Shown here: in pieces, positions 36,605 to 44,882 of the stretch | How positions within the stretch are numbered: position 1 is the first letter of the stretch | Layout: each line of letters starts with the position of its first letter | DNA from: Fulvivirga maritima | GTDB taxonomy: Bacteria; Bacteroidota; Bacteroidia; Cytophagales; Cyclobacteriaceae | Direction of reading: 5' to 3' | NCBI RefSeq assembly: GCF_021389955.1 | Contig: NZ_CP089980.1 | Location: 4,397,001 to 4,461,000, forward strand | Length of the DNA stretch: 64,000 nucleotides | The notes under the pieces: model-generated | What the model saw: the letters and a program-made list of their open reading frames with translations, nothing else | Told to the model about the DNA's origin: nothing | Database searches by the model: none | Made by a program: the position numbers and the translations under genes

Positions 36605-37864
36605 CTATACAATTTTCGGCAAATCTATTGAAAAAGTAGTGCCTTCATTTAATTTACTGCTAAAGGATATTTCTCCTTCCAGCATATCTACATATTTTTT
36701 TACAATATTTAAACCTAAGCCGGTACCTTGAATATTGGTAGCATTTTTGGCTCTGAAAAATCTTTCAAACATATGCTTCTGCTCTCCTTCGGGTATACCT
36801 ATACCTTGATCTTTAACCGTAATAGTAAGCAGATCAGGATCTTCTCTAATAATAACAGTAATGTCTGTATTTGCCTCAGAGTACTTTATAGCATTGCTTA
36901 GCAGGTTAATAAGTATATTTTTTAATATTTTTTCATCAGTATGGAAAAGGATCTCTTTTTCATCGATGTCGATAATAATGTTTTGGCCGTTTTTGCAGAT
37001 ATCAGCCATGTCATCTGTGATATCTTTGAGCACCTCATTGATTTTTATGTCCTCTTTTTCAAGGCCTACTTTACCTTCTTCCAGTTTAGATAACGATAAA
37101 AAGTCGTTTAGAATATTAGTGAGGTTGCCAATAGCGGACTTTATTTTATTGATGTGCTTTTGCCTTTTTTCCTCCGTGCCGGGTTCTTTATACCGCTCTA
37201 TCAGAGAGGCGGAAGATAGCATGGTGCTTAGAGGGGTTCTGAACTCATGAGAGGCCATAGATACGAACCTGGATTTTAACTCATTGAGCTCTCTTTCTCT
37301 ACTTAGTGCTAGTCTGGTTTCATCTTCGGCTTTTTTTCTAATGCGTACCTGATCTTCCAAATCAGCATTAACTCTCTCCAGTTGCCTAATAGTATTATCC
37401 AGGTCTTGAGTTCTTTTAGTAACCCTTTTTTCTAGCTCTGCGGCATATACTATCAGCTGCTCTTCACTTCTTTTAAGGGCTTCTTCTATTTTCTTTCTTT
37501 CTGAAATATCAATGGCAAAGGCTAGTGTGTGGTACACATTGTCTATCTGAGCCATATTAAGGCTTATCTCTACAGGAAATTCAGAGCCATCTTTTCTTCT
37601 ACCTGCCAGGTCACGGCCATGCCCCATTTGCCTGGGAGCAGGGTTGGCTTCATAGGCTTTACGATCATCTATGTGTACCCCTCTTACCGCTGGCGGAACT
37701 AGTAATTCTACTGACAAACCTATCAATTCGCCTTCTTCATACCCAAATAACTTATGGGAAGCCCTGTTTGCCATCACTATAGTTCCTTCTTTGTTTACTA
37801 CAAAAATGCCTTCTTCACAGGCTTCGAAAACGGCTTTGTAGGGGTCTGGATGTTCGTTTTTCAC
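36605..37864 (-). CDS. PAS-domain sensor histidine kinase
   Basis: A 419-residue cytoplasmic kinase with no membrane helix. Residues 1-125: PAS domain (IFVVNKEGTIVMANRASHKLFGYEEGELIG, then a PAC motif RRKDGSEFPVEISLNMAQ). About 130-210: coiled coil. HisKA with phospho-His in SMASHEFRTPLSTMLSSA, HATPase with NILINLLSNAIKYSEAN, DQGIGIPEGEQKHMFERF and GTGLGLNIVKKYVD. A soluble PAS kinase senses an internal signal, often oxygen or redox, but no heme-ligating residue can be named with confidence. It is the first gene of a two-gene operon with the CRP-type regulator and divergent from a UspA gene. Confidence 0.93.
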   Translation of the reverse strand: MKNEHPDPYKAVFEACEEGIFVVNKEGTIVMANRASHKLFGYEEGELIGLSVELLVPPAVRGVHIDDRKAYEANPAPRQMGHGRDLAGRRKDGSEFPVEISLNMAQIDNVYHTLAFAIDISERKKIEEALKRSEEQLIVYAAELEKRVTKRTQDLDNTIRQLERVNADLEDQVRIRKKAEDETRLALSRERELNELKSRFVSMASHEFRTPLSTMLSSASLIERYKEPGTEEKRQKHINKIKSAIGNLTNILNDFLSLSKLEEGKVGLEKEDIKINEVLKDITDDMADICKNGQNIIIDIDEKEILFHTDEKILKNILINLLSNAIKYSEANTDITVIIREDPDLLTITVKDQGIGIPEGEQKHMFERFFRAKNATNIQGTGLGLNIVKKYVDMLEGEISFSSKLNEGTTFSIDLPKIV

Positions 37865-38005
37865 TGGTTAGTTAAGTTTAGAAAATACGTCGACTGGCTC
37901 AAAAATATGATAAAAATCAGTAAACCGCTTGATTCACGTTCATAATAACGCCCAAAAAACAATTTTACTTTAGTGAAAAAATTATATGAATGAATAGCCA
38001 GAGCT

Positions 38006-38455
38006 ATGTTTAAAAGAATAATATACCCAACTGATTTTTCGGAGTCATCGATGAGGTGTCTTTCTGTGGCATTAGACATTGCTAAAGCTCATGGGGGTGA
38101 GTTAATTATACTATATGCCTATAGGTTAATTACTGGTAGTGCACAGGAAAGTATAAAAAGCAAAATTCAGTTTAAAAGAGAGCAGGAGGATGCTGCCAAC
38201 CTCAAATTTGAGCAGCTAAAGGCTTACATGCCTGAAATTCAACAGGTAGATCATACCTTCCTGGCTGAAGTGGGCTTTGTGAAAGAGAGGCTTTTTTCGG
38301 CTATTGATACCTTTGATGTGGACCTCGTGGTGATTTGCGAGAACATCCAAAAGAAATTACAGGAAAAATGGGACTTAAGCGAAGAGAGCGCTTTTAACAG
38401 ATTTAAATGTCCTGTTATGTTTATTCCTGGGGCTAAAGTATTGGTTAATCAATGA
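38006..38455 (+). CDS. Universal stress protein, single UspA domain
   Basis: A 149-residue UspA-type protein: KRIIYPTDFSESSMRCLSVALDIAKAHGGELIILYAY at its N-terminal strand and helix (given here only as the family's opening pattern), and RFKCPVMFIPGAK at the end. The ATP-loop region (LVVICENIQKKLQEKWDLSEESA) is divergent from GxxGx(9)G(S/T), so it may be a non-ATP-binding member. It is divergent from the PAS kinase gene across 141 bp, which suggests shared control. Confidence 0.8.
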   Translation: MFKRIIYPTDFSESSMRCLSVALDIAKAHGGELIILYAYRLITGSAQESIKSKIQFKREQEDAANLKFEQLKAYMPEIQQVDHTFLAEVGFVKERLFSAIDTFDVDLVVICENIQKKLQEKWDLSEESAFNRFKCPVMFIPGAKVLVNQ

Positions 38456-38554
38456 CACCTTTATGCCCACAAACCATGATTATATGATATGAATTAATCT
38501 CCTGAAAAGAGGTTAATCTTTCATTATCACAAACCTACACCAAAAACATTCGCG

Positions 38555-38588
38555 ATACCGGGTTATAATTAATAGCCCGGTATTTTGA
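38555..38588 (+). terminator. Rho-independent terminator
   Basis: ATACCGGG (38555-38562) pairs with CCCGGTAT (38576-38583) around TTATAATTAATAG, followed by TTTTG. It lies about 100 bp after the UspA stop and before the second esterase gene. Confidence 0.7.
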
Positions 38589-38678
38589 TTTATTTTAGTT
38601 TTAGTATAGTTTCAAGGACTCAATAAATTATACAAGTTAAATAGATAAAATGGTTTAAAAACCATAATTATTAACGCT

Positions 38679-40625
38679 ATGAAAACTAAACTAAAAAAAT
38701 ACAGCCTGCTGCTTATCTTATTCATAATGAGTACAGCACTGGCTGATGCCAAAGTGAAATTACCCAAGGTATTAGCGGATCATATGGTGATTCAGCGAAA
38801 CCAACCCATCACCATCTGGGGATGGGCTGATAAGGGTGAGCAAATAACCGTAGAGTTTAATGGAGAAAAGGCTACTACTAAAGCTAAAAAAAATGGTGAA
38901 TGGCAAGTAGAGTTGCCTGCTATGAAGCACGGTGGACCCTATACACTTACGGTTAAAGGAGAAGGCGATCCTGTGATTCTTAATGATATTTTAATAGGTG
39001 ATGTGTGGATCTGTAGTGGGCAGTCTAACATGGAAATGCCTATAGATGGATGGGGCACTGTAGACAACGCTGCTAAGGAGATAAAAAATGCTGATCATCC
39101 GAACATTCGTTTACTGACTGTGGAGCAGGATAGAAGCTTCTCACCTAAAGAAAATATTAAAAAAGGCGAATGGAAGGTGTGTACACCTGAGAATATTCCT
39201 TCTTTTTCGGCAGCAGGCTATTTCTTCGGCAGAAAGATTAATAAAGAGCTAGATGTGCCCATTGGGCTTATCAGTACTAACTGGGGAGGTACCTACATTC
39301 AGGCCTGGACCAGCTGGGATGCTATCAGTAAAGATCCTGAATATAAAGACCTGGACCCTGTTGAATATGAGAAGCAGCTGAAGAAGTGGGAAGAAAACAG
39401 AGTGGCTTATTTAAAAGCGATTGAAGACGATCCCGGATTAAAAGAACGATGGTTTGCTCCTGAGACCAATACACAAGGTTGGGAAAAGATAAAAATGCCG
39501 CGCCAGTTTGAGCAGTCTGTAATAGGTAATGTAGATGGAATAGTATGGTATCGTTATGATTTTGATATTAACGAAGACCCAACCAATCAAAAGGCCGTAC
39601 TTAGCCTGGGCGCCATAGATGATTATGATAAGACATATGTAAATGGCAAACTGGTAGGAGACCAAGGGGGCTGGAATACTACCAGATTCTATGAATTACC
39701 CAAAGGCCTATTAAAAAAAGGTAAAAACACTATTATAATAAGAATGTATGATACCGGTGGTGGAGGTGGCACCACAGCTTCTCCGGAGGAATTCTACCTT
39801 TCATTAGATGGTGAAAAGCTAAGTTTAGTGGGCGACTGGCAGTTTAAAGCTACTGTAACTACTGCTATGTATGACGTGAAAGACTCAGGTCCTAATTCTT
39901 TTCCATCTCAATTATATAATGCTATGATAGCACCATTACTCAACCTTCATATTACCGGTGCTATCTGGTATCAGGGAGAGGCCAATACCTATGAGGCATA
40001 CCATTACCGTACTATGTTTCCTGCTATGATACGTAACTGGAGAGAAAAATGGGGGCATGAATTTCCATTTATCTGGGCTCAGCTAGCGAACTATATGGCC
40101 GCTAAACCTCAGCCAGATAATAGTGAATGGGCAGAGCTGAGGGAGGCACAGCATATGGCATTATCATTACCTAAAACAGGAGAGGCGGTTTTAATAGATG
40201 TAGGTCTGGCCAATGATATTCACCCTACCAATAAGCAAGATGTAGGCTTAAGACTTGCGCTTAGTGCACTTAAGGTAGCTTATAATAAAGACATCGTTTA
40301 TTCTGGCCCTACTTATGAATCAATGGAAGTAAAGGGAAATGAGGTGGTTTTATCTTTTTCTAACACCGGCAGCGGGCTTACTACTAAAGATAAATATGGT
40401 TATGTAAGAGGTTTTGCTATAGCTGGTAACGATAAGCAGTTTCACTGGGCTAAAGCAAGAATAGAAGGAGATAAAGTAATAGTATATAGTGATGAAGTGT
40501 CTGATCCTAAAGCCGTAAGATATGCCTGGGCAGATAATCCTGATGATGCTAATTTATATAATAAAGAAGGATTGCCTGCATCACCGTTTAGAACTGATAG
40601 CTGGAAAGGGCTAACTGAGCATTAA
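38679..40625 (+). CDS. Sialate O-acetylesterase-like (SASA) carbohydrate esterase, second copy
   Basis: A 648-residue secreted paralogue of the esterase at 10064, with the same layout: signal peptide (LLLILFIMSTALADA), LPKVLADHMVIQRNQPITIW, nucleophile serine in CSGQSNMEMPI (about residue 115), an inserted beta-sandwich (GKNTIIIRMYDTGGGGG), AIWYQGEANTYE, and DIHPTNKQDVGLRLALSALK. The ends also match (KAVRYAWADNP, YNKEGLPASPFRTDSW). The pair are clearly related over full length but not recent duplicates. This one stands alone between a UspA gene and a signalling gene, outside the mannan cluster, so its substrate may be a different acetylated glycan. Confidence 0.88.
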   Translation: MKTKLKKYSLLLILFIMSTALADAKVKLPKVLADHMVIQRNQPITIWGWADKGEQITVEFNGEKATTKAKKNGEWQVELPAMKHGGPYTLTVKGEGDPVILNDILIGDVWICSGQSNMEMPIDGWGTVDNAAKEIKNADHPNIRLLTVEQDRSFSPKENIKKGEWKVCTPENIPSFSAAGYFFGRKINKELDVPIGLISTNWGGTYIQAWTSWDAISKDPEYKDLDPVEYEKQLKKWEENRVAYLKAIEDDPGLKERWFAPETNTQGWEKIKMPRQFEQSVIGNVDGIVWYRYDFDINEDPTNQKAVLSLGAIDDYDKTYVNGKLVGDQGGWNTTRFYELPKGLLKKGKNTIIIRMYDTGGGGGTTASPEEFYLSLDGEKLSLVGDWQFKATVTTAMYDVKDSGPNSFPSQLYNAMIAPLLNLHITGAIWYQGEANTYEAYHYRTMFPAMIRNWREKWGHEFPFIWAQLANYMAAKPQPDNSEWAELREAQHMALSLPKTGEAVLIDVGLANDIHPTNKQDVGLRLALSALKVAYNKDIVYSGPTYESMEVKGNEVVLSFSNTGSGLTTKDKYGYVRGFAIAGNDKQFHWAKARIEGDKVIVYSDEVSDPKAVRYAWADNPDDANLYNKEGLPASPFRTDSWKGLTEH

Positions 40626-40759
40626 TTTGATATCATTTTTGAAATTAAATTAATTATTTAAGCTCATTTAATTATATACCTGTTATTTATTGTATTATAA
40701 CAAGATCTTGACTATTTTAAGAAAGGAAAATTTCAATAGTTTCTTGTTAAATAAATACA

Positions 40760-41919
40760 ATGAAAAAAAGTATACTGAAAATACTGGTAATTGAAGACTC
40801 CCTCGATGATTATACCTTAATTAAGAGGGAGCTTCAAAAGAAGAGCTGGAATGTACTTTGAGAAGGGTTGATACTAAAAGTGAGTATATAGAAGCGCTCA
40901 AGGAATTTCATCCGCAGCTTATTATCTCTGATCATTCATTACCTCAATTTACAGGGATGGAAGCATTAGAAATAAGTAAAAATATGGGCATTAAGGTGCC
41001 TTTTATTCTTATTACAGGAGCCGTTTCTGAAGAATATGCGGTGAGCTGCTTTAAAAAGGGAATAGATGATTATATTCTCAAAAGCAGCTTATGTCGTTTG
41101 CCTGTATCTATCAAGAATATTCTTAAGAAATATGAGAATATCAGGCAAAAAAAGGAATATCAAAAATCATTAATTCGGCAAAACGAACATCTGAAGAAAA
41201 TTAATAGTGAGCTGGATAACTTGGTTTACAGTGTTTCGCACAAATTAAGAGGGCCGCTGGCTACTATTGGAGGTATTATTAATGTAGCTCAGAATGAAGT
41301 GGGTAATTCTAATTTTGATTCGGGGCTGTATTTCAACCTTATTAAGGATCGCTTAAGTCTTATGGATAGAACTATTAAGCAGATTCTGGAGTACTCAAGA
41401 AATTCTCGTACAGAAATAGATGTAGAGCAAGTAAGCATTATCACCTTAATAAATGAGGTTTGGAAGAGCATTTCTTATCTGCCTATGTGGGATAGGGTAA
41501 TGCTGGAGCTGGATATTGCACCTGAACTTAACTGGACAGGAGATAAACATCGTATCATGGTGATTATTCATAACCTGTTAGTTAATGCCGTGAAGTTTGC
41601 AGATCATAATAAAGTAGCAAATTGGCTAAAAATAGAGGCAGTAGAGGTGGAAAGCAGGCTTAGGGTAACCATAGAAGATAATGGCATAGGTATACCTCAA
41701 GAGAATATTTCAAAAATATATGACATGTTTTACCGAGCCTCCGAACAGGGCGAAGGTGCAGGCTTAGGACTTTATGTGGTAAAAGAAGCCGTTAAAAAAC
41801 TAAAAGGCAGCATTAAAATAGAAAGTGAATACAGAGATGGAACCAAGGTAATTCTCAACCTTCCTACTCGTTATAAAACACATAATTCTACTGAAGCTAT
41901 TCTGGAAATTCTCAGGTAA
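40760..41919 (+). pseudogene. Receiver-histidine kinase hybrid, single frameshift
   Basis: From ATG 40760 the frame encodes KILVIEDSLDDYTLIKREL then stops at 40859-40861. The next frame continues at once as RRVDTKSEYIEALKEFHPQL, with phospho-Asp in LIISDHSLPQFTG, IPFILITGAV-like strand, then a coiled coil, HisKA (SVSHKLRGPLATIGGII, with His-Lys-Leu-Arg) and HATPase (IHNLLVNAVKFADHNK, DNGIGIPQENISKIYDMFY, GAGLGLYVVKEAVKKL). Inserting one base in AATGTACTTTG near 40853-40858 restores a continuous protein of about 387 residues. All domains are otherwise intact, so the break is either recent or an error in the sequence. Confidence 0.85.
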
Positions 41920-42331
41920 TGATAAAGGGCAGCTCATCCTGTTTGCAGAGGAGGTTTTCTAATATTTCGCTGAAGTTTCTGATGTTAATAGGTTTTACGA
42001 AGAAATGAGAGGCCCCTAATGACTTAAGCTCATAGGTGTTTTGAGGCTCCGCAGAGCTATAAATAATGCAGACACAAGATTGCATGCCAGGGAAAGAACG
42101 GATGATCTCTAAACAATCTTTTCCAGATAAAAACGGCATGTTATGATCAATGAAAATAAACTCAGGAGGAGGTGTGTCTGATTGCTTCAGAAAAGAAAAT
42201 GCTTCTTTTCCACTCGTTACCCCATATACCCTTACGTCCAACTTAGATGACACTTTCTCCAATGCGAAAGAAAATAAGTCATGTTCATCCATGTCGTCAT
42301 CTATCAACAACAGACTTAAAGCGTTTTGCAT
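41912..42331 (-). CDS. Single-domain response regulator
   Basis: A 139-residue CheY-like receiver with no output domain. Seen: LSLLLIDDDMDEHDLFSFAL (acidic pocket), the phospho-Asp in EFIFIDHNMPFLSGKDCLE, the switch residue region CIIYSSAEPQN, and Lys in HFFVKPINIRN. The gene is convergent with the receiver-kinase and overlaps its end by 8 bp. Such stand-alone receivers (Rcp1-like) often serve as partners of kinases like the one next to it. Confidence 0.9.
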   Translation of the reverse strand: MQNALSLLLIDDDMDEHDLFSFALEKVSSKLDVRVYGVTSGKEAFSFLKQSDTPPPEFIFIDHNMPFLSGKDCLEIIRSFPGMQSCVCIIYSSAEPQNTYELKSLGASHFFVKPINIRNFSEILENLLCKQDELPFIIT

Positions 42332-42616
42332 ATCCTTTTAACTACTTGTTCCAACAATATGAAAATAGCTTTTTTTCATTATTTCTGGAATAGAAAAACT
42401 AGCGAAAAGGCAAGATAAGGTACATGTATCATGATTGCGTTAAATTGACATATTGTTGTTTGTTTTCATCTGTTTATAGTCATAAATACCAACTGATTTT
42501 CCTTTTATATAAAGGATAATGCCCTTCATAAGTGTATGGGTGATGTCATCATATTTGAGGTGTTTTGCCCACCTGCCTTTAATAGCTTTGCCCCGATCAA
42601 AACCAATTATATTTTT

Positions 42617-44836
42617 ATGAAATTACTTTTTACTACTGTTATTTTCTTAACTACTCTATCCCTTAGTTATGGGCAGCAAATCAACGGAAAAGTCGTTGAT
42701 GGGGATAGTAGGGCTGTAGAAGAAGCCTATATTCTGAATTATCGTTCAGGAAATCATACACACACAGATCACTTTGGCAGGTTTTTAATGGCCAGAGTTT
42801 CTCTAGGAGATACATTGGTAGTGAGCCATATTGGCTATGAACCCGCTACCGTGGTGATTACTAATTTAAATGCCCCGCTGCAGGTCAGTATCCAGGAGAA
42901 GGTGATCTCTTTAGATGAAATACTGGTATCTCCAGAGATGGATGCTATCAACGTACTTACAGATATTAACCTTAAAACTACTCCTGTTAACTCATCTCAG
43001 GAATTACTTAGAAAAGTGCCTGGGTTGGTAATTGGTCAGCATGCTGGTGGTGGTAAGGCTGAGCAAATGTTTTTAAGAGGCTTTGATATTGATCACGGTA
43101 CTGATATAAGCATCTCAGTAGATGGTATGCCGGTAAATATGGTGTCTCATGCTCACGGTCAAGGTTATGCTGACTTGCACTTTCTTATTCCTGAAGCCAT
43201 AGATAAAATTGATTTTGGAAAAGGACCTTATTATGCCGGACAAGGTGATTTTAACACCGCCGGTTATGTTGGCTTTAAAACCAAAGAAAAACTGGATAAC
43301 AGCCTGGTAAAGCTAGAGGCTGGTCAGTTTAATACACAACGATTTTTAGGAATGTTTCAGGTGGTAGAGCAAGAAGATCATTCTGCTTATGTGGCTATGG
43401 ATTATAACCTTACTGATGGACCTTTTGAGAGCTCACAGAATTTCAATCGCTTAAATATGCTTGCCAAATATACAGGTAGGGTATCAGCTACTGATAAAAT
43501 TTCAATATCAGCCTCTCATTTTACCAGCTCGTGGGATGCTTCCGGTCAAATACCTCAAAGAGCGATAGACAGTGGTCTTATCTCCAGGTTTGGAGCTATA
43601 GATGATACTGAAGGAGGAACTACGAGCAGGACGAACCTCATTTTTAACTATGTTAAAACCATAGATGAGAAGACTTTTGTAAAGAGTACCGCTTTTTATA
43701 CCAAATATGACTTTGAGCTGTTTTCAAACTTTACTTTCTTCTTAGATGATCCCGAAAATGGAGATCAGATCCGTCAGTTTGAGAGCAGAGATATGTTTGG
43801 TGCCAATAGCGAATATAACCATACCTTAAATCTATTGGGTAATGAAGCCCTGTTTCAGTGGGGTGCGGGCTTTAGAAATGACCAAAGTAATGGCAATGAA
43901 CTGTCTCATACACTAAACAGAACTACCACTTTAGATACATTGGCATTAGGTGATATTAATGAAACCAACCTGTATAGTTACGTTAACCTGAGTTATCATT
44001 TAGGGAAATGGGTAATCAACCCGGCGTTAAGGGTAGATTATTTTAAGTTCAATTACAATGATCAGCTGGTTACAGCCTATGAAACACAATCAGAATCTGA
44101 AGCCATAGTAAGCCCTAAGTTGAATATTCTTTATAATCCTTCTCGTCAGTTACAACTTTACTTGAAGTCAGGTAAAGGGTTTCATTCTAATGATGCCAGA
44201 GTGGTGGTGGCTGAGAATGGAAATGAAATACTGCCGGCGGCCTGGGGAAGTGACATCGGCGCTATTTGGAAGCCAACTCCTAAGTTGATTTTAAATGCCG
44301 CTTACTGGTACCTTCATTTAGATCAGGAATTTGTGTACGTGGGTGATGCTGGTGTGGTAGAGCCTAGCGGTAAAACCAGAAGAACAGGTGTTGACTTAAG
44401 TGTGAGGTATCAACCCGTATCATGGTTGTACTGGGATACAGATGTAAATTATACGTTAGCACGCTCAGTTGATGAGCCTGAAGATAGTGATTACATTCCA
44501 TTGGCTCCTGATTTTACTGTTATGAGTGGTATCAGTGTTATTCACCCTTCAGGAATTTATGGAGGAGCCAGACTTCGATATATTGATGACAGGCCAGCTA
44601 ACGAAGATAATTCAATTGTAGCCGAAGGATATACCGTGGTAGATCTGAACCTGGGCTACCAGTGGAAGAATTTTGACTTTGGTATCAATATCCAAAATTT
44701 ATTTGATACAGACTGGAATGAAACTCAATTTGCAACAGAATCAAGATTGCAAAACGAGCCTGCTCCTGTAGAAGAAATCCATTTTACTCCCGGAGCACCA
44801 TTTTGGTTCAAAGGCTCAGTAACTTATAAGTTTTAA
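42617..44836 (+). CDS. TonB-dependent outer-membrane receptor
   Basis: About 739 residues with a signal peptide (MKLLFTTVIFLTTLSLSYGQ). Residues about 20-110: carboxypeptidase-D-regulatory-like domain (INGKVVDGDSRAVEEAYI). Plug from about 115: SSQELLRKVPGLVIGQHAGG, QMFLRGFDIDHGTDISISVDG, MVSHAHGQGYADLHFLIPE. Then a 22-strand barrel ending in the aromatic strand WFKGSVTYKF. The His-rich plug loop (VSHAHGQG) and N-terminal HTHTDHFG could bind metal, but the ligand is unknown. There is no SusD next to it, so it is a receptor of the siderophore/metal kind more than a SusC. The frame opens earlier at 42536; 42617 gives the signal peptide. Confidence 0.9.
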   Translation: MKLLFTTVIFLTTLSLSYGQQINGKVVDGDSRAVEEAYILNYRSGNHTHTDHFGRFLMARVSLGDTLVVSHIGYEPATVVITNLNAPLQVSIQEKVISLDEILVSPEMDAINVLTDINLKTTPVNSSQELLRKVPGLVIGQHAGGGKAEQMFLRGFDIDHGTDISISVDGMPVNMVSHAHGQGYADLHFLIPEAIDKIDFGKGPYYAGQGDFNTAGYVGFKTKEKLDNSLVKLEAGQFNTQRFLGMFQVVEQEDHSAYVAMDYNLTDGPFESSQNFNRLNMLAKYTGRVSATDKISISASHFTSSWDASGQIPQRAIDSGLISRFGAIDDTEGGTTSRTNLIFNYVKTIDEKTFVKSTAFYTKYDFELFSNFTFFLDDPENGDQIRQFESRDMFGANSEYNHTLNLLGNEALFQWGAGFRNDQSNGNELSHTLNRTTTLDTLALGDINETNLYSYVNLSYHLGKWVINPALRVDYFKFNYNDQLVTAYETQSESEAIVSPKLNILYNPSRQLQLYLKSGKGFHSNDARVVVAENGNEILPAAWGSDIGAIWKPTPKLILNAAYWYLHLDQEFVYVGDAGVVEPSGKTRRTGVDLSVRYQPVSWLYWDTDVNYTLARSVDEPEDSDYIPLAPDFTVMSGISVIHPSGIYGGARLRYIDDRPANEDNSIVAEGYTVVDLNLGYQWKNFDFGINIQNLFDTDWNETQFATESRLQNEPAPVEEIHFTPGAPFWFKGSVTYKF

Positions 44837-44838
44837 GT

Positions 44839-44878
44839 AAAAGTAAGCATCCTTTTTAATAACAGGATGCTTACTTTT
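44839..44878 (+). terminator. Strong hairpin between the TonB receptor and helicase genes
   Basis: A perfect 15-bp stem, AAAAGTAAGCATCCT / AGGATGCTTACTTTT, with loop TTTTAATAAC. It begins 2 bp after the receptor's TAA and ends 4 bp before the helicase ATG (44883). It reads as a terminator for the receptor, and its position means it would also fold over the helicase's translation start. Confidence 0.8.
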
Positions 44879-44882
44879 GAGT

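Noticed and set aside
42617-44836. A SusC for the mannan system
   Set aside because: The receptor is 24 kb from the mannan genes, lacks a SusD partner, and its His-rich plug points to another ligand.
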